In this document: positions 62,751-64,000 of the stretch, piece by piece
How the letters are laid out: every line of letters begins with the position of its first letter
Position numbering within the stretch: the stretch's first letter is position 1
NCBI GenBank assembly: GCA_028752905.1
Contig: JAQNBH010000010.1
Span: 27,317,881 to 27,381,880, forward strand
Direction of reading: 5' to 3'
From: Cladorhizidae sp. MBARI D1340-BT2
Lineage: Eukaryota; Porifera; Demospongiae; Poecilosclerida; Cladorhizidae
DNA: 64,000 bases
Made by a program: the position numbers and the translations under genes
Notes under the pieces: generated by a model
What the model saw: only the letters and a program-made list of their open reading frames with translations
Told to the model about the DNA's origin: nothing
Databases searched by the model: none

Positions 62751-63202
62751 ACCCACCCACCTGTTCCCCTCAAACATGTTTTTAAGAAATTTCTCCGAAG
62801 TTGCATAAGAACATGTGTTAATTAACACATTACCCCCTCCCTGAAACAAAATCTCCAGATAAAACTGCGCACACTGTGAGATGCAGGAGTGCTTATGGAG
62901 ACATTGAAACATCACATGAATGACAACACCTTTACTATGGTGCGTAGAAATGTTAGCACCAAAGTGGGGGTGGCCAAACAGCGATAGTGTGATCATGCAC
63001 GTCCCCTGTTGACTTACACAGTTACCGAGACAACCAACTCATGTGCATACACATGCTCATCACCCTCATGAATTTCTTGTTTGCATCTGTTGCAGTGTTT
63101 TGAGGTTCTGGAGGCCGAGATGCTGAATGGGCAGAAGCTGCAAGGTCCTCTGACGGCCAAGGAGGTCTATGAAGCTCTCGCTGCAGACGACAGCACTGAG
63201 CA
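11227..63202 (+). CDS. GPD1: Glycerol-3-phosphate dehydrogenase [NAD+], cytosolic, 8 exons, C-terminus beyond the window
   Basis: Exons 11227-11273, 11343-11520, 34339-34407, 55426-55497, 55925-56176, 56882-56922, 57728-57917 and 63096-63202 join in frame into about 318 residues. The enzyme interconverts dihydroxyacetone phosphate + NADH and sn-glycerol 3-phosphate + NAD+ in the cytosol, feeding glycerolipid synthesis and the glycerophosphate shuttle. Seen: Rossmann motif GSGNWG (residues 12-17), MWVFEE and HENVKYLKG as in animal GPD1, [11 protein letters not shown], Lys122 in SLIK, LMGANIA, the active-site Lys206-Asn207 in CGALKN, Asp261 in ESCGVADLI, Arg270-Asn271 in GGRNRK, and LNGQKLQGP. 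These correspond to K120, K204, N205, D260, R269 and N270 of human GPD1 with a +1/+2 offset. Human GPD1 has 349 residues, so about 30 are missing. GPD1 versus GPD1L cannot be decided. Introns 2 and 3 are 22.8 and 21.0 kb, almost all repeats. Confidence 0.95.
11343..11520 (+). CDS. GPD1: GPD1 exon 2 (end of Rossmann motif)
   Basis: Acceptor TACTGTTAG|G completes Trp16, then [20 protein letters not shown] and, further on, [15 protein letters not shown] (residues 17-75). Donor GTT|GTAAGT, phase 0. Confidence 0.95.
11521..13405 (+). other. GPD1 intron 2, first unique part
   Basis: Intron without recognised coding sequence. Holds a C-run at 11973-11991, and (TG)n tracts near 12158-12182 and 13208-13234. 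Confidence 0.5.
13406..13662. repeat. 21-bp minisatellite, about 12 copies
   Basis: Unit CTCAGACTTTGCCCTGCCAT plus G, with T/C change in GCCCTG/GCTCTG. The unit is a multiple of three, so several frames stay open over it ([14 protein letters not shown]); these are not genes. Confidence 0.93.
13982..14609 (-). pseudogene. Decayed hAT-related ZNF862/KIAA1586-like transposase-derived fragment
   Basis: Minus-strand pieces fall in the order known for ZNF862-like proteins but in shifting frames: [17 protein letters not shown] (from 14609); [20 protein letters not shown] and [10 protein letters not shown] (14448-14353); [20 protein letters not shown] (about 14350-14261); [20 protein letters not shown] and [14 protein letters not shown] (14249-14085); [20 protein letters not shown] (about 14062-13982). 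At least four frame breaks are needed, so it is dead. Only the N-terminal part of the family is present; the catalytic RNase-H-like region is not seen. Family assigned from remembered motif order, not by search. Confidence 0.65.
14610..15187 (+). other. GPD1 intron 2, unique spacer
   Basis: Unremarkable intron sequence with a (TG)n/(CG TG)n tract at about 14964-15000. No coding similarity recognised. Confidence 0.5.
15188..23623. repeat. 39-bp minisatellite, about 215 copies, with higher-order structure
   Basis: Unit = CCTCTATTTGTTAAGCACC followed by TACTTCACTGTTGGTTCTAG. Variants recur: CTACTACACTG, ACTATTGGGTC, GTTGGCTC, GTTGGTAAG, and a short unit lacking GTTCTAGCCTC-type sequence (TTGGTCTATTTG). 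The first 370 bp is more degenerate. Blocks of variants repeat at a period of 3,485-3,487 bp: about 16100-19550 matches about 19590-23040. The 39-nt unit keeps a frame open as [13 protein letters not shown], but 2-nt variants break it repeatedly, so I do not call a protein. Confidence 0.95.
23624..24173. mobile_element. 550-bp element with 18-bp perfect terminal inverted repeats, inserted in the 39-bp array
   Basis: Starts AAGGCGGGACTAATCCAT (23624-23641) and ends with its exact reverse complement ATGGATTAGTCCCGCCTT (24156-24173). The interior is AT-rich, without a convincing ORF, so it looks like a non-autonomous DNA transposon (MITE). Array sequence resumes on both sides (AGCCTC before, AAGCACC after). 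About 8 nt of the array unit are missing at the junction and no clear target-site duplication is seen. Confidence 0.75.
24174..25797. repeat. 39-bp minisatellite, right part, about 41 copies
   Basis: Same unit as 15188-23623 but with its own variants (TTATTGAGCACC, GCTTCTATTTATT, ACTGTACTG, GTTAGTTC), and lacking the ACTATTGGGTC type common on the left. The two sides of the inserted element have therefore been homogenised separately. Confidence 0.93.
25855..26255. repeat. Dispersed repeat, copy 1
   Basis: Shares ordered blocks with 58150-58600, in the same orientation: ATAAACTTTTCAAA, AATCAGCTCCATTGAGGTA, ATTCAGA.TGG.TTCCTG, GCCAGGAAGAG, CATCGTCAGCC/AATCATCAGCC and GGGCATGTGC. Diverged but clearly related. 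A minus-strand 88-codon frame here (starting [13 protein letters not shown]) is broken in the other copy. Element class unknown. Confidence 0.65.
26478..26752. repeat. 20-bp minisatellite, about 13 copies
   Basis: Unit ATCCGTACCAATGTGAGGAG, with variants carrying AATGGAAGCGATGTG. Short open frames over it are shadows. Confidence 0.92.
26915..27035. repeat. Three imperfect copies of a roughly 50-bp unit
   Basis: Each contains GGCACTGTTCAAGTGT; the first two also contain CCAACAAGAATAATAT. Confidence 0.75.
28033..28155 (+). pseudogene. Ty3/gypsy-type reverse transcriptase fragment (copy 1)
   Basis: About 41 codons read [20 protein letters not shown] then [19 protein letters not shown]. This resembles the RT segment of Ty3/gypsy elements that follows the catalytic YxDD box (EHL.HL..VF..L..AGL.....KC.F). 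The catalytic box itself and the downstream RNase H and integrase are not seen. A short relic inside the duplicated block. Confidence 0.6.
28634..29622. repeat. 20-bp G-rich minisatellite, about 49 copies (copy 1)
   Basis: Unit GGGTTGGGGGAGCAGGGAGA on the GPD1 sense strand. Each unit plus the next three Gs meets the four-run G-quadruplex pattern (loops TT, AGCA, AGA). Inner variants (GCTAGGGG, GGGGGGCAGG, AAAGAGTTG) recur about 276 bp apart, so there is a second level of repetition. Long Gly/Arg/Glu and Pro/Leu/Ser frames over it are shadows. Confidence 0.94.
30098..30298. repeat. 68-bp repeat, direct orientation, about 3 copies (end of duplication copy 1)
   Basis: Units contain CCAGTGTGTGTCCCCATAGA, GCTACTGTCAACCTACTTCA and ACCTGCCTCAACCCAGTGTG. 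Related to the 58-bp units at 4384-4575. Confidence 0.9.
31212..31334 (+). pseudogene. Ty3/gypsy-type reverse transcriptase fragment (copy 2)
   Basis: Identical to 28033-28155 by the 3,179-bp tandem duplication; not an independent insertion. Confidence 0.6.
31813..32801. repeat. 20-bp G-rich minisatellite, about 49 copies (copy 2)
   Basis: Duplicate of 28634-29622 with one A for G at 32024. Confidence 0.94.
33277..33665. repeat. 68-bp repeat, direct orientation, about 6 copies
   Basis: Three units belong to duplication copy 2 and about three more lie beyond it (33478-33665), with GTTAGTCAGTGTG and TATTGTCAACC variants. Confidence 0.9.
33690..34275. repeat. 68-bp repeat family, inverted orientation, about 9 units
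   Basis: Carries the reverse complement of the preceding units: GGGGACACACACTGACCAAC, ACCACACTGGGTTGAGGCAG and GTTGACAATAGCTCTATG. With 33277-33665 it forms a large imperfect inverted repeat with a spacer of only about 25 bp, ending 63 bp before GPD1 exon 3. Confidence 0.9.
34339..34407 (+). CDS. GPD1: GPD1 exon 3 (23 codons between two giant introns)
   Basis: Acceptor TTTCTCCGTGCAG, donor CATCAG|GTATGC, phases 0/0. Encodes [19 protein letters not shown] then LPHQ (residues 76-98), equal in length to the human segment. The ADIL-FV-PHQ core is diagnostic. The exon is 69 nt flanked by 22.8 and 21.0 kb of intron. Confidence 0.93.
34408..34826 (+). other. GPD1 intron 3, first unique part
   Basis: AT-rich intron with loose repeats of a TACACATGTGCTATATTA-like motif (34430-34620). 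Nothing coding recognised. Confidence 0.5.
34827..37058. repeat. 30-bp minisatellite, about 74 copies
   Basis: Unit AGTCAGTAGAGGAGAGAGAA plus CTGGCTGCAT. Common variants: ATAGTC/ACAGTC, GAGGAG/GAAGAG/GGGGAG, GAGAGTGAA, and a 2-nt shorter unit CATATGAGTAG (five places). All frames that look long ([20 protein letters not shown]) come from the 30-nt period. Confidence 0.95.
37373..37521. mobile_element. 149-bp fold-back (palindromic) element
   Basis: Left arm from ATTAAAATCACCTTCTCAAT and right arm ending ATTGAGAAGGTGATTTTAAT are reverse complements over about 48 bp; TTCACTCGA and TCGAGTGAA pair further in, and the middle pairs CTAGTCTTCAT with ATGAAGACTAG. The centre is TATTCCTG. The TGATGAAGAC...GTCGAAAC motif resembles the tails of some metazoan retroelements, but I cannot assign it. 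Confidence 0.7.
37631..37804 (+). other. Short exon-like open stretch, unrecognised
   Basis: 57 codons without Met ([20 protein letters not shown] and onward to SNFRSNWNS) with protein-like composition, and CAGCTG|GTGAGT, a good donor, inside it at 37771. No acceptor is obvious upstream. It may be a relic of a gene or transposon, or chance. Confidence 0.2.
38030..52975. repeat. 33-bp purine-rich minisatellite, about 450 copies (15 kb)
   Basis: Unit GAGCTGGAAGAGAAGAGAAG plus GCAACATGAGGTG; on the plus strand it reads [11 protein letters not shown]. Variants: GACAAC, GGGGCTGG, GGAGGAG, GCCACAT, GCTACAT, a 5-bp deletion (GAAGAGAAGGCAAC) and a 12-bp deletion (CATGAGCTGGAAGAG). The deletions shift frame many times and TAA/TAG variants exist, so no frame crosses it on the plus strand. 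The minus strand stays open from 53143 to 38015 in shifting registers. Marker variants show nested duplication (see findings). The right edge degenerates into AAGAGGTGGGCTGAAGAGCG ([17 protein letters not shown]), which may preserve the ancestral sequence. Confidence 0.95.
52976..53765 (+). other. GPD1 intron 3, unique spacer
   Basis: No gene recognised. 53230-53330 has three CCTCGAAA motifs, suggesting an old interspersed repeat. The rest is AT-rich. Confidence 0.45.
53766..54419. repeat. 52-bp minisatellite, about 12.5 copies
   Basis: Unit from GTAACTATGCTCCAGGTACA, GCCAGACTACTATGAGTATT and TAGCACTCACTG. Very uniform; the first copy is the most diverged. Confidence 0.93.
54420..54964 (+). 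other. GPD1 intron 3, spacer with CACAC tract and G-run
   Basis: Contains (CCACA)n near 54545-54590, a CCTCC-rich stretch with ATCCATACAA repeats (54715-54800), and a G-run with one T at 54934-54964. No gene recognised. Confidence 0.5.
54965..55352. repeat. 30-bp minisatellite, about 13 copies
   Basis: Unit TCTAGTGTGCATTAACTAGA plus GCTGCTATAG (CTATAG/CTGTAG/CTCTAG variants). Ends 73 bp before GPD1 exon 4. Unrelated in sequence to the 30-bp array at 34827. Confidence 0.93.
55426..55497 (+). CDS. GPD1: GPD1 exon 4
   Basis: Acceptor TTTTCCTCCTTGCAG, donor ATTAAG|GTAAGA, phases 0/0. Encodes [18 protein letters not shown] then AISLIK (residues 99-122), ending on the substrate-site Lys. Confidence 0.94.
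55629..55915. repeat. CA-rich microsatellite upstream of exon 5
   Basis: Imperfect (CA)n with ATCACACACA and ATCACGCACA periodicity. It fills most of intron 4 and ends 9 bp before the exon 5 acceptor. Confidence 0.9.
55925..56176 (+). CDS. GPD1: GPD1 exon 5
   Basis: Acceptor CATCTGTAG preceded by a (CA)n run, donor TTGAAG|GTAGGT. Encodes residues 123-206: [44 protein letters not shown] and the final [11 protein letters not shown] with active-site Lys206. Confidence 0.95.
56177..56881 (+). other. GPD1 intron 5
   Basis: Unique sequence without recognised coding or RNA features. Confidence 0.5.
56882..56922 (+). CDS. GPD1: GPD1 exon 6
   Basis: Acceptor TTTCTTTGTAG, donor CTGGG|GTAAGT. Encodes [13 protein letters not shown] plus GG of Gly220. 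Completes the GALKN..A..GF.DGL signature across the intron. Confidence 0.94.
56923..57727 (+). repeat. GPD1 intron 6: pyrimidine-rich low-complexity intron ending in (CA)n
   Basis: Mostly C/T with ACTCATTAACCC recurring (57190-57515), a pure C-run at 57158-57177, and (CA)n at 57702-57726 that forms the exon 7 acceptor. Confidence 0.8.
57728..57917 (+). CDS. GPD1: GPD1 exon 7
   Basis: The acceptor AG ends a (CA)n run. Encodes the end of Gly220, then [34 protein letters not shown] and [14 protein letters not shown] (to residue 283). Donor AAAG|GTGTGT, phase 0. Confidence 0.95.
57918..59039 (+). other. GPD1 intron 7, first part
   Basis: C-run at 57960-57987, then (CA)n to about 58028, a G-run near 58100-58113, and the dispersed repeat copy at 58150-58600. 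Otherwise unique. Confidence 0.55.
58150..58600. repeat. Dispersed repeat, copy 2
   Basis: Related to 25855-26255 in the same orientation (shared block AATCAGCTCCATTGAGGTA and others). More diverged, with small indels that break any shared frame. Confidence 0.65.
59040..61345. repeat. 45-bp minisatellite, about 51 copies, each with a 5' splice-site-like sequence
   Basis: Unit GGTAAGGCTAGTGCTTGACA, CCTACTACTAGAGGGAATGG and AGGCA. CAGGTAAGG or CAGGTAAAG (GPD1 sense strand) occurs in almost every unit. Variants: AGGCC (46-bp unit), AGGGAGG, GCTAATGC, TTGCCACC. Two units lack GGTAAG (near 60550 and 60862). Confidence 0.95.
61346..63095 (+). other. GPD1 intron 7, last part
   Basis: Includes a GGGGAGGAGGAGGTGAT-type purine tract (62080-62240) and a C-run at 62720-62750. 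No gene or RNA recognised. Confidence 0.5.
63096..63202 (+). CDS. GPD1: GPD1 exon 8 (last one in the window)
   Basis: Acceptor TCTGTTGCAG. Encodes [20 protein letters not shown] then [15 protein letters not shown] (residues 284-318) and two more bases CA. GAGCA|GTAAGC is a good donor. Reading through would give Gln then TAA at 63204-63206 and a protein about 30 residues short of the family. I prefer splicing to a final exon beyond the window that would carry the family's KFPLF..VY segment. Confidence 0.85.
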
Positions 63203-63486
63203 GTAAGCTGAGGGAGATGTCGAGCTATTACACACAATGAGAGGGGAGGTTTATTCTGCTGACGTTTGAGTTGTTGGTCGTCATAGTAATTACACAGGGT
63301 TAATTAACCATTATTGGATATCCATGTGACTCTTGAATAGTGACTCTTCTTCCTGCTGTAGGGTTGGAGGGGGGGGGGAGGGGGGGTGAATGTTGAATTT
63401 TACACCATAGCTTTTGGGGGGGGGGGAGGGGGGGGGGGGAGATCATTATGGTTTGAGTAGTTTGTGTGGCTCTGTCTACGGTCTCT
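63203..63486 (+). other. Sequence after GPD1 exon 8, with G-runs
   Basis: If exon 8 is spliced at 63203 this is intron 8. Two G-rich runs lie at about 63368-63387 and 63415-63440. No polyadenylation signal is evident near the alternative stop at 63204. Confidence 0.5.
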
Positions 63487-64000
63487 CACCAGCTTATCTA
63501 GGTGTAGCTGCCCAGCTTTACTGCTCTCTCCTGGCACCTCACTGTATTCACCAGCTTATCTAGGTGTTGCTGCCCAGCTTTACTGCTCTCTCCTGGCACC
63601 TCACTGTGTTCACCAGCTTATCTAGGTGTAGCTGCCCAGCTTTACTGCTCTCTCCTGGCACCTCACTGTATTCACCAGCTTATCTAGGTGTTGCTGCCCA
63701 GCTTTACTGCTCTCTCCTGGCACCTCACTGTGTTCACCAGCTTATCTAGGTGTTGCTGCCCAGCTTTACTGCTTTCTCCTGGCACCTCACTGTGTTCACC
63801 AGCTTATCTAGGTGTTGCTGCCCAGCTTTACTGCTCTCTCCTGGCACCTCACTGTGTTCACCAGCTTATCTAGGTGTAGCTGCCCAGCTTTACTGCTCTC
63901 CCTGGCACCTCACTGTGTTTACCAGCTTATCTAGGTGTAGCTGCCCAGCTTTACTGCTCTCTCTGGCACCTCACTGTGTTTACCAGCTTATATCTAACAT
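63487..64000. repeat. 62-bp minisatellite, about 8 copies, runs off the right edge
   Basis: Unit from TTCACCAGCTTATCTAGGTG, TTGCTGCCCAGCTTTACTGC and TCTCTCCTGGCACCTCACTG. Alternating GTAGCTG/GTTGCTG variants; the last two units lack 1-2 bases in TCTCTCC. Confidence 0.93.

Overview
The window is animal (metazoan) nuclear DNA from a non-vertebrate. Two conserved animal genes are split by GT-AG introns, and both can be spliced by eye with every phase agreeing. No bacterial operons, CRISPR array or RNA genes are seen. I cannot name the phylum. Decayed hAT/ZNF862-like and Ty3/gypsy fragments and very large minisatellites would fit a sponge, cnidarian or similar genome, but that is a guess.

Layout. 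(1) 1-11025, minus strand: the 5' part of an ANKHD1/ANKRD17 (MASK) gene. Eight exons (10733-11025 down to 572-693) encode 463 codons: a conserved N-terminal block, a poly-Q exon, then the first ankyrin repeats. The gene runs off the left edge. Its introns carry minisatellites of 59, 58, 29 and 26 bp. Intron 1 holds a 320-codon same-strand ORF (9580-10542) that I do not recognise. (2) 11026-11226: a 201-bp head-to-head gap between two start codons, with an E-box and a YY1-type site, read as a shared divergent promoter. (3) 11227-64000, plus strand: GPD1, cytosolic NAD-dependent glycerol-3-phosphate dehydrogenase. Eight exons give about 318 residues; the last ~30 residues of the family lie beyond the window.

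The striking feature is GPD1 intron architecture. Under 1 kb of coding sequence spans 52 kb. Intron 2 (22.8 kb) holds a 21-bp array, a hAT-like pseudogene, a 39-bp array of about 10 kb interrupted by a 550-bp inverted-repeat element, a 20-bp array, a 3,179-bp tandem duplication containing a G-quadruplex-type 20-bp array and a gypsy RT scrap, and inverted 68-bp repeats. Intron 3 (21.0 kb) holds a 30-bp array (2.2 kb), a fold-back element, a 33-bp purine-rich array of about 15 kb, and 52-bp and 30-bp arrays. Intron 7 (5.2 kb) holds a 45-bp array in which nearly every unit carries a near-consensus 5' splice site on the GPD1 sense strand. A 62-bp array begins after exon 8 and runs off the right edge. 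By rough addition, tandem repeats fill more than half of the window.

Most long open frames here, including one of about 5,000 codons on the minus strand at 38015-53143, arise because array units are multiples of three. They are not annotated as genes. Every count and identity below was read by eye; no search was run.
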